A DNA stretch of 64,000 nt from Apteryx mantelli (Eukaryota > Chordata > Aves > Apterygiformes > Apterygidae): NCBI RefSeq assembly GCF_036417845.1, contig NC_089981.1:24200001-24264000 (forward strand), given 5' to 3'. A model generated the notes under the pieces. That model saw nothing but the letters and a program-made list of their open reading frames with translations. It made no database searches and was not told where the DNA came from. Of the stretch, positions 21,100 through 51,870 are shown piece by piece; position 1 is the stretch's first letter, and every line of letters starts with the position of its first letter. The translations under genes and the position numbers were made by a program.

Positions 21100-22688
21100 A
21101 AGGGGATGCCACTCACATGCTATCTGTCTTCTGTGTGAAAGTGTTAGATCTGTTCCTATGCTTATACACTAAGGTTGTTTTACGCTTTGAGTTTTGCTTG
21201 GTTTTGCTTGCTTCTGCCATGGAGAATGAGAAACTATTGCTCTCAGATCTTGATGGGTTTCACAGGAAAACCAGAAAGGAGAGAGCAAACACCTCCACAA
21301 AGACCCCTGGCTTGGTACTGATTAGGAGCCTTGCAAGTAATAACCAGGAGCTGCGGATTTCACCAAAGGAGAGGGGGTGCAGTGATCTGCAAGCCAGGGA
21401 GCATGGTACTGCCATTGCTAACGAGGCCACAAGCTCTGCATCAGACGTACAGGCTGCACCTGTTAGATTTTGCCCGTTTAGGGCTGCATTTTCTTTATTT
21501 TGGTCCGTTTAACTGGAGCCACCAGTAAGATTTTTCATGACTAGAGAGCTAACTTGTGACCTAACCTGTCTTTGTCTTGCTTATCTTGTTCTAACTACTT
21601 AAGGTAATAATAACAACTTAGGACCCCCAATTAAAAATTGTTACAGCTCTTAAGGGAGCCTTGAGAGTTACAGCTCTTAAGATCGGCACCCACACAGATT
21701 GGGAAATTGTAGCTGAAGCTTTGGATAAATGTTTTAAAATTATAATAGCCAAACGAACTTGGTAGTTTTATCCATTTACAGGATAATCCCCCAAGGAACA
21801 GCTTCAAGAGAAACTTGAGCTAGCAGCTAGTGACGGAATTGCTGACTTCAGCGATGTTCTTTTAAACAAGTGTATAGGTATAGGAGGGGTTTAGGAGAGG
21901 GATCAAGTGAAAAAGAGAAGGAAGGTTTGATACAGGTGGGAGGCTAAGTGCTATCAATACCTGAGCAGTTAAAATTTGAGAGAATTGTGGGGTAAGCACA
22001 TGTATGTGAGGGCCTGAGAGGGAATAAAGTATAACAAGTAGTAAACTATTATGACTGAACCCCAGTGGAAGTAACATTGAAGGGTGATGGTATATGTAAG
22101 TACTGGAGGATACTTGATAGTCAAGATTTAATCACTAAACCTTGCATTTCTTTAAAGAAGAAATGGTAAAAATCCATACATAATGGATGAGAATAGTAAA
22201 AGTCTACACAGAAATATAACAAGTGACAATGTGAACAACTAGCGTAATCCCCCCCTGTGCTGTCCCTCCAGGTGTTTAGCTGCCTGCATGCCACGGATCC
22301 AAAGCCCAGCTCTGATACTACACAGCTGCATAACCTTGGGCCAAACTTCTGAGAAAACAGCTAAGTTATGAGGCAGCCTACAAGAAGATAAGAAGGGCAC
22401 AAGCAGGGGGAGGCTAACTGAGAACTTTGGGTCAGATCAAGCCACTAATATCAACAGCAAAAGCTGGATGAAACTGTTTTGAACATGGTAATCGTATGTT
22501 TTACCTTTTTCAGAAATGACCAGGAATAGCATTATTCACGCATCTGGGGTACATAAGGTGACAAAGGTATTAGGATACATAAGAACAAGATGTGAGATGT
22601 ATCTGTATAACAGAACTGGAAAAGTGGAAGTGTGTGAAATTCTCCCAAGGACTGACACGCTCTGGACACTAGTGGTCCTGTTCAATCT
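21100..22688 (+). other. 3' part of the retroviral block, unassigned
   Basis: This lies between pol and the 3' direct repeat, where an envelope gene would be expected. No envelope motif is visible. The exact 15-base sequence gttacagctcttaag occurs twice (21640-21654 and 21667-21681). Confidence 0.4.
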
Positions 22689-22763
22689 GCGAGAACCAAA
22701 CAACTCAGGACACCAACAGGCTGCCGAACCTGTCCAAGGCCGCCAGCACACATTAGCATCAAC
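22689..22763 (+). repeat. 3' copy of direct repeat flanking the retrovirus (LTR remnant)
   Basis: This matches 17213-17283; it begins 'gcgagaaccaaacaactcag' and continues through 'agcatcaacag'. The AATAAA of the 5' copy is altered here. Confidence 0.65.
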
Positions 22764-23857
22764 AGCTGTGGGTGCCCTATGAGCACAGTTATCTGCTATT
22801 AATGATCACAGCTTGATTCCTCCATACTAACAACTTAGCTAGTAAAAAGCAGTCAGTGAAACGTCAGCTGTGATCTGTGTCCCCTCCTGACTTGACCCTC
22901 TGTGAGGGGAAAGGGAAATTACAACGGACATGAGGGTGTGCAGGTGATAAGGGGGAGGCATTAGGAGTAAAGTGGTGCTACAGAGTCAGGCCCTGGGGAG
23001 GGCCAAAGGGGCAGCAGTGGTCCCAGGTGTGGCTGCTTGCGGGCAGGTGGTGGGAGCCTTCAAAAGAGGGCCTGAAGGGGCCACCCTCCCCCCAGTCTGG
23101 GGTAGCTGGCTCCTGCTGGGGTGGGGAAGGGTGCTGGTAGCTCAGGGGGCTGCTCTCTGAGGGACAGAGACATGAACAACTCCTGGCTGAGGTCGGTTTA
23201 GAGGTCCGGAGGTGCTACAGTGCTTGTTGCAGCCTGATGGGGTAGCGCGGCTCAGGGGGCTCATGGTAGTCCACGCATCCTCCTGTCTCAGGAGCTCAGT
23301 GGCAGCCAGGAGCCACAAACATCTTAGGGTTAAGGCAGAAAAGCTTCTAGAGCAGCTCTGATTTCTCAAATGTGAGGAGCTGTAAGAGGCAGGAGATGGT
23401 GGTGACCGAAGGTCTCGTGTGGAGTTGCTCTGGGAATTGCTTTGGGGATTAAAAAACAAAAAAAAAAAACCCAAACAACCACAGATCTCTCTATTCTCTC
23501 AAACTGAAAACACTCCTCTCCCCCCTTCCCCCCAGCTTCTCTCTTCTTTCTGGCACCTGGGAGCCTGGACCATAGCTCTTGACTTTAACTTTGTAGCTTG
23601 GCCCATGCTTGTGGTCTGTGCTAAGCTTCCAAGTCAACAGGAACACTAGCAAGAACATGAGCAGGCCTTGGGTCAGTCCCTCTGCCCTCCTCCAAGCTGG
23701 CCCTAAATACAAATGCAGAAAGCTGTTGGGATAGTGCGGTGACAGGCAGCAATGCCAAAGTTTGGAGAAAACAGGTAGAAGCTACCAGCCGGGAACTAGG
23801 TGCAGGCAGTTTCGTTGCTGCGAGGGAAGAGGGGAAGGAAAGAGCCCAGTTCTCCGA
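22764..23857 (-). other. TH: TH 3' UTR and 3' flank
   Basis: This stretch lies downstream of the TH stop codon. The proximal part must contain the TH 3' UTR, but I found no canonical AATAAA on the minus strand, so the transcript end is unplaced. An A-rich tract lies at 23450-23470. The rest is GC-moderate with no recognised gene. Confidence 0.45.
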
Positions 23858-43161
<19,304 letters not shown>

Positions 43162-43186
43162 CTCTGCTCCTCCACGAGTTCTGCTC

Positions 43187-43235
43187 TCAGCTTTTCCTCT
43201 CCCTGCCAGCCTTTTATAGGGCAGGGCTGACGTCA
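43187..43235 (-). promoter_or_regulatory. TH: TH core promoter: TATA box and CRE
   Basis: TATAAAA lies at 43218-43212 and a perfect palindromic cAMP-response element, TGACGTCA, at 43235-43228. The intervening GCCCTGCCC spaces them by nine bases. This matches the mammalian TH arrangement, where the CRE near -40 drives basal and cAMP-induced transcription. The start site near 43187 is inferred from the TATA box. Confidence 0.92.
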
Positions 43236-43253
43236 AAGACTCTTTCAAATCTT

Positions 43254-43310
43254 CCCCCCCCTCCTCATCATCACCTCCCTCCCGTCTCCCCCTCGGGCTG
43301 AGAGGAGGAG
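43254..43310 (-). promoter_or_regulatory. TH: G-rich polypurine tract upstream of TH
   Basis: The minus strand is almost pure purine over most of this tract, with G runs of 5, 3, 3 and 8 (the last at 43261-43254). It is capable in principle of forming G-quadruplex or triplex structures. It lies about 70-120 bases upstream of the inferred TH start site. Confidence 0.5.
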
Positions 43311-43453
43311 GGGACGCGAAGGAGAGAAACGTTTCTGTCCCATTAAATCTAATCGCTACGAAGATTGCAGACACCCTGCCTTCACAGACCAGCCGCTCCC
43401 CCACGCACACTTGTTTGCCTGCGCCCAAAAGCTTTCTGCTCTCTGGTTTTCCA

Positions 43454-43464
43454 CCCCCCCCCCC
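43454..43464 (+). repeat. (C)11 homopolymer
   Basis: Eleven C on the plus strand (G on the TH strand), about 270 bases upstream of the TH start site. Confidence 0.9.
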
Positions 43465-46400
43465 TTCTCGATGGAGTTCGCTCCTGCGCTGCGTTTCAGT
43501 CCAGCACACTTGCTTGCACAGCTTGGAGTTGCATGAAAGGATTTTGACTGGTGAAAGGACCAAATAGAAGGAAGAGATTCAACCCTCTCTAGCTTTTTTT
43601 CCTTGTTTGCCTTCTGGCCGTGTAAAGACAGCAAAGGAATAAAGGAATAGGAAATAACACTGATTTCTCCCAATGCCTGCATTGGGGGAAATTCTGCCGT
43701 CCAAAGAGTTTTGCTCCTCTTGCTGTAATTCCTAAAAAGCAAATGTCTGAGGACCTCAGGGGCTGTAAGACTCGGTGGCAGCTCAGGATATGTCCCTGGG
43801 CTTGTGCTTTACTGCATGCCCTGTGCAAATGTGGCCTTTTCCTCCTGCAGGATTTGCAGCAGCTCCCCGACTCCAAATGGATGCTGTGTAAATGCACAGC
43901 CCTGCTTCGAGCAACCGCGACAGCACTAGGGGACAGGCTATCGGCTGACATAAATCCCGGTGGTGGGGAAGCCTGTGGCACTTCACTGGCCACTTGCAGG
44001 ATCGCTCCCCAACAGCCTTGCCTGTCCGCGGTGTTGCTTTTGAAGTCATCTGTCAAAGCTACCTGGTTCACGTTACTGGCCCTGCCTTTCCGTGGCCCCT
44101 CTCCCTTCAAGCGAAAGAGCTGAGTTTGTGCCAATGATACTGATGATTTTTGCAGTGCCACAGGATCAGTGCCTCATTGCCCTCCTCAAGCCTTCAAAGC
44201 TCTTGCTGTTTTGCCACCTTCTGCAAAGCCCAGGGTGCAGGCAGCATGGAAACACTGCCAGCCCCGTTAAGGCATCTCGGGAGAGCCTAGCAGGCTGGAA
44301 GGTGGTGCAAGTTTGTTTTGAAGCCAGCAGTTGGCAGCAGCTAAAAATTTGGTCCAGTAGTGAGCAGAAATTAATTTTGACTCAAGTCAGCCACCTGGGA
44401 TTATCTTATTCCTGGTGCTGGAAACACCCTGCTAGTTTCTCAAACAGGAACTGCAGGAACGAGTTAAGCGGCAGGCAGGAGCTCTTCTCTCCCCGGCCCC
44501 TCCAGCCTCATGTGCAGAACCCCTTCACACACACTCAGAATAGCCCTTGGTTTTGCTTTAATTTCATTTCATCCATAATCCCCTCTGAGTCCCTTAAACC
44601 TTCTGTTTGCCCTCTGCTAAACCCTGGATGCTTGAAATATGAGATAAAACCGCACCAAATTTAGAGGAGTGAATGGTGGAAAAGCACTACCTGGAATTCC
44701 AGGATCTCCTTGGGAAAGAAGGGGTGCTGGGGGGTCTGAATCAGTGCAGGCCTACGGTGGTTTTGGTTTGTGCCGCTGGCGGAGGTGAGCCCTGGTAGCC
44801 AGACAGCCCAGGGAGCGAGCAATACCTCTCTGAGATAAGAGTGCGCGCTCCTGCACTGCAGCCTAGGCAGGCGTCCTGCTGGGCTCACTGCACTCTGCCC
44901 CTTCTCAGGAGCTTTCTCAGCCCATTTTCTCAGAAAGTGCAGAGAAAAGAAGACCTGCACATCACCACCGTTGCTTCAAACTGCAACCCAGAGAGTGTTT
45001 TGACCTGAGAAGCAAGTGAAGGCTCGCCTCAACGGCCACATGCTCAGTCATTGATTTCTTCCTGGCTAAGGGGCCAAACGGCTTTTTGGAATGACTCTGG
45101 GACAGCATTCATGTAAAACCCAGCACAGCTCCTAGTAAAGCTAGTCTTTACATTAAATTTCACAAGTCCTTGGAAAAACAAACAAACAAACACAAAAAAA
45201 GCAAAAATAAAACAGAATGAATTGTTGACTGCTGAAAGTCCTAAGAGGACTGGCACTAAGAAGAATCAGCTCCAAAAGAGGAAACAGAAATAAAACTTAT
45301 ATGTCTTTCACATTATAGATCAATGAAGAGCACTCACTGGGGATTCCCTAACTCCATTAAGGTGCTGATAAAGTAAACATACAAAGAAAGCGAAGAAGAT
45401 AACCTCTTCCAGCCATTAACTGTTTGCTTTTCCAATGAAGCTGTTCTATGCGTTTTATAGCCAGACCAGGCAATTTCATGCAAACATATTAAGTAATGTA
45501 GGATTAAGTTGCAAAGAAGTCAAGTTGAGCAAGCCACAGTTGTTAGGCTAAGTATTCAAGAAACACTCAATAAAAAACATTCAGAGACTTTGGCAGTGTG
45601 ATATACTGTTACAAGATGAGATTTTTTACAATGAAAAGGTTTTCTAAGATTGGGCCAGTTTCACTGGAATTTCATTTAGGAAAGAAAAAGAGAGTTGGAC
45701 AAGAGGAGAGTTCTAATAGCTGCATTTGAATATTTTTATCAAGGAAACTTTTCATTCTGACTGAACTCTTCTGCATTGCATTACACTTCAAAATAGTGTG
45801 TAGTATAACATAAAATTTCAACATTTTTGATTTCGAGTTTTTAGTTCAATTTTAAGACAAAGACAAATTTCAAAATATTTAATGAACTTACTTAAACTCT
45901 TTTCCTTCACACATTTTCTTACCTTGAAATAAAAAAGAGAAACCATTTTGATAGACCTTTTATTTTTAGTAACTGACTAACTGACCTAATATCAGCCATC
46001 AAAGCAAGTTCCAGTTATTCAAATTTGTAATCAAGTTGCTCAAAGGATAGTCTTAAAATGTCAGTTTATGTAAAGAATTGAGAAATTTAATAAAGTACTT
46101 TAACAAATATGGGAAGAGAACGAGTCACTCTGCCCTCCTGCAGACAGCTGTAACATGTTCGTAAATCACATAAAAAAAAGCTCTCACAAACAGTGGTTTT
46201 AAAGTGGCCTTTGGAGGCTCATTCCACCTGCCATTGGATGCAGGCCTGGCAGTGCAGAGAGTAAAGGAAGACAAAATCCTTTTTGACTGGATTAATTTGG
46301 TCATTTTGTGCATCCTCAAGTGTTTATAATAATCACCGTTCCTAAGCACCTCAGATATGGGGACCAAACTCACTGTCTAGAGAAAAATCCTGATGTGCTC

Positions 46401-49229
46401 AGCAGCAGTCACCCAGTGTGGGAGCTGAAGAGATCTCCATGTGATAGTCTGTGACCTTGATATGGGTCCCAAGAGTGAGGGCACGGGTCTTGCTGGCAGA
46501 CCTGGGGAGCCGCAGGGGCAGGAGGCAGGGTTGGTACTGCACAAGGGCACCAGGAGCAGAGCAAAGGAAGGGGCAATGCCTGCTGATGTGATGACAAGCT
46601 GACATCTCCCACTGCAACCAAGAGCTTTGCCGATGGCCGTGTCTTGTGGCCAGTCCCTTGTGTTGTTCTTCCTCCCGCTCTCATCCACTCTCTCTCCCTC
46701 TTCCCTCCCATAGTCCGAATAATTATAGTCTGCCACGTGAAGTAATTACAGCAGAGGTTAGCCAGCTCCATCAAGAGATGTTTTTTTCTCTTCTCCCTTC
46801 ACAGCTCCATTCAACATCACCAAGTGCCACAAAGGAGTTTAATAACCCATAATGACACCTCATGCCTCCACGTCATTGCAGCCTCCCCAGGGCTGGGGCA
46901 ACAGCAGGAAAAAAATGTAATTAAAATTTGCATCTCCCTCTTAACTCTGCAGCCTCCTATTATCTACCAAACACTGACTTCAGTGCTTGTGCTCTCTCTC
47001 AGCAAATGAGCCTAGGTGAAGGGGGGCTGCAAGAAGCAGAGTGTGCTAGCTCTTTGGTAAGAGGAACCGAGACATCTCCCGCCACTCTGAGGGAAAAGCA
47101 CTGCCAGATCAAACGAGGTTTAGTAGCTCAAGACCTGGCCAATGGACAGGCGTGGGGCTGGGATGAGGGGTCCTGGCCCCCTGCTTCCTCCCTCCATGGC
47201 CATTTCCACTGGGACACAAAGAACCCCAGCGTGGGGGCCTTGTGCTGGCACTCCTCCGCTCCCCCTCACACCACGATCCCTCCATCCTCCCTGGGGTCTA
47301 CACCTCTCTGGTGTCACCCACCATGCTCTCCTTGTCCCAGGGCTCTTATGGCCTCCTGTCCCCTTCTCCTTCCCCTCCCACAGCCCCAAGACTTTTGGGG
47401 CCCCATCTGTTCTCCTCGAGCATTGAATCCTCGCTGCCGCCTTAGGTCCGCTGTGACTTTTCCAGTCTCAGGTTTACAGCTTTAACTTTGGCCTCACACA
47501 GAGAGGGAGTCTTCTCAAGTCACAACTCTATTTCTGTGCATTGCTCTCTTCTGCAGTCTTCTGCCATTGCTGTTCTTCCAGCAAGTGGGTGAATCATGGA
47601 GCAAAATCAAAAAAGCTGTCTACATAAAAAGAGTGTGGCAGAAAACACACTTTCCTATAGGAGATAAAATAGGGCTGTGCAAACTCATCCAGTGTTTTTT
47701 TGCCTTGGTATGCATCAGTATATTCTCAAAACATAGTATACAGCTGTCAGAGTTCTGCTCCACGAAGGCAAAGCCATTTGACGTAAGGATCAAGGCCAAT
47801 ATCTTTAGCAGTGAATTGCAAAGCTCTGTGTCTAAGTTTTGACATTTCAGAAGGCCAAATCAGTTTTTAGCTAAATCTGAGAATATTCCTTCTGAGAATG
47901 CTCCTATTACCCATCAAAAATGCCTGCCCGCCCTCAATTTGAAGCACATTGACTGGCTAGTCTCACAACTCTCTTTTCTGTTCCTTTTTTTTAAATTCAA
48001 AGGTTTGTCCTCATGCTGCTCCAGTTTTGACTCACAACCTAGCAAATCTCCTCACATTGTTCAACAATGAAATTGTAATTCTGGGAAATTTTCACAGCAA
48101 TCAACTATTCAGAGGAAAATGGTATTACTTCAAGGAAAGTGGTGAATGGTTTGGAGAGAGGGTTTTCAGAGAGAAAAAAGGCTGCTGGAATGTAGAGAGA
48201 AATCAGCATCTCCCTCTCCCCAGTAACTTAGTCCTGACTTCAGAAACTGGAGAAGTAATTCCTCTCCCTTTCTGCATCAGGAAATGGACTGGGAACATGC
48301 AAGTGAAAATTCAGAATTATTGTGTTGATGACTCACCTGCCACTGCAGAATCCAAAATAACCTTCTCATCTTAGATCAATGGGGAAGCACTTACGAGTAA
48401 TTTTCTCTTTGGAAATGTGGGCAGCAAGCAGACAGTCAGGAGTGGGTGGTGGAATAAAATGCATCGTCTCTTGGAGCGTGCCATCTTGTGCAGTTGTAAA
48501 ACTAATTGTAGACACCTCCGGACCACCATATTCTAACTGACAGACAGCTTATTTAACAAGGTCACGAATAAAAAGGAAAAAAAATATCACCAATAATATC
48601 CTGAGAAATTTGGCAGCTTTGCCTACTTTTCCATCAACTAAGGAACACTGCCTCTGTCAACTTGTGTTATTGCATGGGAGTCTGTATCCATGACTTTGTC
48701 AGGAAAAAGAAAGAGAAATATGTCTAAAGAATAACAGGAACCAAGAAGTTTTCTTTAAAGGTAGCACACTCTCCAGAAACAGGGAATTCCACCTTAGGGC
48801 AGAAAGTTAACCTGCTACTTAGTTCTGTACTGCAATAGGTCTCCTGCTGTACTACTAGCCCTGCTGATTTTAACATGTGTCCTGTGACACCCAATGTTTT
48901 ATTCCCAGCTCCTGCAGTCAGATGATCACATAATGACCTCAGCTTTCTTTAAAAAATGAAGCCCTTTGGAAAGGAGAGAAAAGATTGAACAGGAGTCTGG
49001 GAGCTCCCAGACAGGGGAAAGAAAAATCCAGGAAACAGTAATTACAAAAAACCTCTTCTTAATATGGGGATCTAGCACAGAATTTTTGAGCATTGAGTCT
49101 GACAGTGTATTTGCTCTTCTGGAAAAAAGGTTTGACCGGTAAACAACTACCTGAAAACAGCAGAAACATTATGACAAGAAAAATCAAATGTCCAGCACTA
49201 ATTCTATTGGCAACAACTAGTGCAGAAAA
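43465..49229. other. TH upstream flank, part 1
   Basis: No gene was recognised. Two 190-codon frames (minus 43589-44161, plus 44092-44664) and a 185-codon frame (plus 46928-47485) lack motifs and look like chance. The 45300-46120 section is AT-rich. Distal TH enhancers could lie here but cannot be read from sequence alone. Confidence 0.45.
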
Positions 49230-49360
49230 CACAGGGCTGCATTTCTGGCTGTTTGCCGCATGGCCTTGGGCAAGTCATTTAACTCACCGCCTTAATTTCC
49301 CGCTTTCTGCTTTGAGGCTGATAATTGCTGGAACTGTCACCTTTTTCAGCACTGCTGGGA
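49230..49360 (+). mobile_element. MIR/CORE-type SINE fragment
   Basis: 'ggccttgggcaagtcattta' followed by 'actcaccgccttaatttccc' and 'tgaggctgataatt' is the recognisable central-to-3' section of a MIR-like SINE. Head and tail are lost. Confidence 0.65.
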
Positions 49361-49936
49361 AGAAACAGTTAATAGTGGGCAATAGATGCCAAAATCAATG
49401 GAAGTACTTCTGGACGTGGCTCTAGCCTCCCTTCAGAGGGTGCTCAGAGGGGCAAACCCTGAAAGGGAGGCTGGCTGGTGGGGAATGGGAGCCATCCCCC
49501 TTTGCGGCAGCTTACAGAAGTGCTCACGGAAAACAGAGGGCCTGAGGGGCTCCTTACGCCAGCTAAGAGCCTAAAATGAGTAATGTGGATGTCCTACCTG
49601 CAGTCTACAGTCCCTCAAGCCACCAGAAAGAGTGTTTAAATTGCACATTTAATGAGAGGGAAGCATGGATCCCATTAGTCATTCACTGGCCGCAGCCATC
49701 AGCAGCTGTATTTTGACAAAGTGGGTAATGAACCTGTTTGCTCACTTGCCCCTTCCACTCCCACTTGGACGCTAGCTTGTAGAGTCTTTTTTAACAACTG
49801 CCAAAAATCCCCATTTCAACTTTAAATGAAAGGTGTCCCCTGTGAAGCCAACTCTGGGGCAGGCAGGGGAAAGAGAAGTTCCTCCTGGCCAAAAGAGGAT
49901 CCAAAGCAATGGTGAATTCTGCTTGCCTACAAAAAC

Positions 49937-50019
49937 CTGAGAAACTACTCCTCTTGCCTGTAGTCCCTCTCCCATAAAATCTGAGAAATTACTCTTCTTG
50001 CCTGTAGTCCATCTCCCAT
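49937..50019 (+). repeat. 44-bp tandem duplication
   Basis: A unit beginning 'ctgagaaactactcctcttg' (49937-49980) is followed directly by a second copy (49981-50019) with three single-base differences and a shorter end. It is non-coding. Confidence 0.9.
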
Positions 50020-51544
50020 CCAGCCTTTATATTGTTTAATACATGCAGAAAAGATTCATGCTACTGCTTATTTTTTTTCCGAGGCCATCTGCTGACTCTT
50101 TCTGTAGATGAAAAGAGAAAGTTGAGGGCATGTTCCTATTTTATTGCCAAGTTTGTTAAGTCCCAGTCTTTCTGTATCAAGTCATTCCTGAAAGCAAGCT
50201 TTGGGTTACTTAGTCTCCTCACTGTTTGTGAGAACAGTGTCCTAGCCCAGCATATTTGACCCCCTTGCTCATCTGCCTCTGCCATAGGGTTAGATATAAT
50301 TTACCTAACTCTTGTCTGCATCAGAATGGGGAAAGTGAAGCTGTGGCAAGGGATCCTAAGCCAGTCCCCATCACCCTTTCGAAAGGACTGGAAACACTTC
50401 ACTATTTGTTGGTGAGGTCTTAGCCCCATCCAAGTTGATGCCACAGAAGCATGGGACCAGAAGTGACTTTGAGTCTTTGAGATTTGCTTTGAGTTCCCTG
50501 TGACTGTTAGGACCTGCACTGCAGGACTCCAGCATGGCTAGGATAGACCTGGACCCAAATCTGCTTTTGGGACATTCACCTGAGTGTTGCTGTTTCCTCA
50601 GTTTTCAGGTCACTCATCCCTCATGGTTCTGGCTGTGGAAGCAAATGACACTAGCAGTAGCCAAGGATTTTCCATCAGTGTTTTGTCAGTGTTTGCCCAA
50701 TGTTCTCCTTCATCATGAACATGTCAGTTCAGTGGCATCTATACATCTTCTCCCCCCAGTTTTTTCATCCCCTTTCTTCTCTTCTACAACAGCAGCTCCA
50801 GGCCAGCCAGAGAGATAAGAAGAGCAGCTGCCAGGGAAATACAGCTCAGTGCTACTTCCGAGCTTACAGAGTACAGCCAACTTCTCCCCCGCTCCATTCC
50901 CCCTCTCCTCAGGCACTGGAGTATGAAACAGTCCACCTGTCACACAAAAGGTCTGATGTAATTTTAGCATCGGGAGTTACACAAGGGGTCTCAGACCTAT
51001 GAAAATGTCACCATGTTGACTTCATACAAATGTTTACTCATAGTTCTGTTTACAGACAAATAGATATTTTACATTCAGCATTGAATGGATGAGATCCATT
51101 ATGTAGACACAACCAGGTCCGAATTGGAAATTGGCACCAGCATTTCACAGTAGTCAATGCAATTCGATTGATTCACATCTGCTCTGGATCTCATCTGTTA
51201 TTCCTAACAGGTAGTCATCAAGTAAAAACATGGGGAAGAGCATGAGAAAATATTTTGCTCTTCTTTTTAGAGAAGAAATGCAAATGTATCACCCTGGCAC
51301 GGCTCTTTCATCCCAGCAGGCTTAACGGGATGACTCATCAAAGCCCTATGCTTGTCTTCTGGATCTTCAAGGTATATCAACAGTGTTTTATTGATCCACA
51401 GTCATGGAAGGTAAAGAAAGAGAAGAGTCTGAGATCTATACTCATGCAATATGCCTGACTTTAGTAATTCTACCATTAAGCTACTGGGCTGACAAAATGG
51501 AAAAGCCGGGTCTATGAGATTACATTTCCTATCCTTACAATGAT
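50020..51544. other. TH upstream flank, part 2
   Basis: No gene, RNA or clear repeat was recognised. Sequence appears unique. Confidence 0.4.
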
Positions 51545-51870
51545 AGGACTGTCCTGTACAAATACAGATACTTTAATCTAGCGGAGAAGAGAACAAAAAG
51601 ATCAGTAGCTGAAAGTTAAGCAAGAAGAGAGTTCAGATAGCAGTAAGGCATACTTTTTTTTAATAGTGAGGGTGAGCAAACCCATGGATGTTGGGAAAGC
51701 TATGTTCCCCTTGGCTTGAAATTTCCTAACCAGAATGGGATGCCTCATCTGAGGATGATGTTTATCAGACACAGAGCTAAAACAGCATAAGACTAAGGGA
51801 GATTGTACAGCCCATGTGCTATGCAAGAGCAGAAATGGCTGTGATGGCCCAGTGTCCCATTGCCACAAAC
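51545..51870 (+). mobile_element. Ancient CR1/L3-type LINE 3' relic
   Basis: 'ttttaatagtgagggtgagc' followed by 'gcccatgtgctatgcaagag' and 'tgatggcccagtgtcccatt' fits the diverged 3' end of an ancient amniote CR1-type element. It has no coding capacity. Confidence 0.5.

Larger units (their letters stand above)
17213..22763 (+). mobile_element. Decayed endogenous retrovirus
   Basis: A plus-strand, provirus-like block about 5.5 kb long is bounded by a similar direct repeat at each end. Between them, in retroviral order, are a gag-like charged region, reverse transcriptase with a YVDD box, the RNase H-side segment and an integrase core segment. The frame is broken repeatedly by stops and shifts. 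Protease and the N-terminal half of reverse transcriptase appear to be missing, and no envelope protein is recognisable. It lies opposite in orientation to both INS and TH. It is an old, non-functional copy; the retroviral class was not assigned. Confidence 0.8.

Noticed and set aside
43589-44664. Two 190-codon frames upstream of TH
   Set aside because: They lie on opposite strands and partly overlap. They are low in motifs with no start or promoter context.
46928-47485. 185-codon plus-strand frame rich in Pro and Ser
   Set aside because: It comes from a CT-rich stretch and has no domain.
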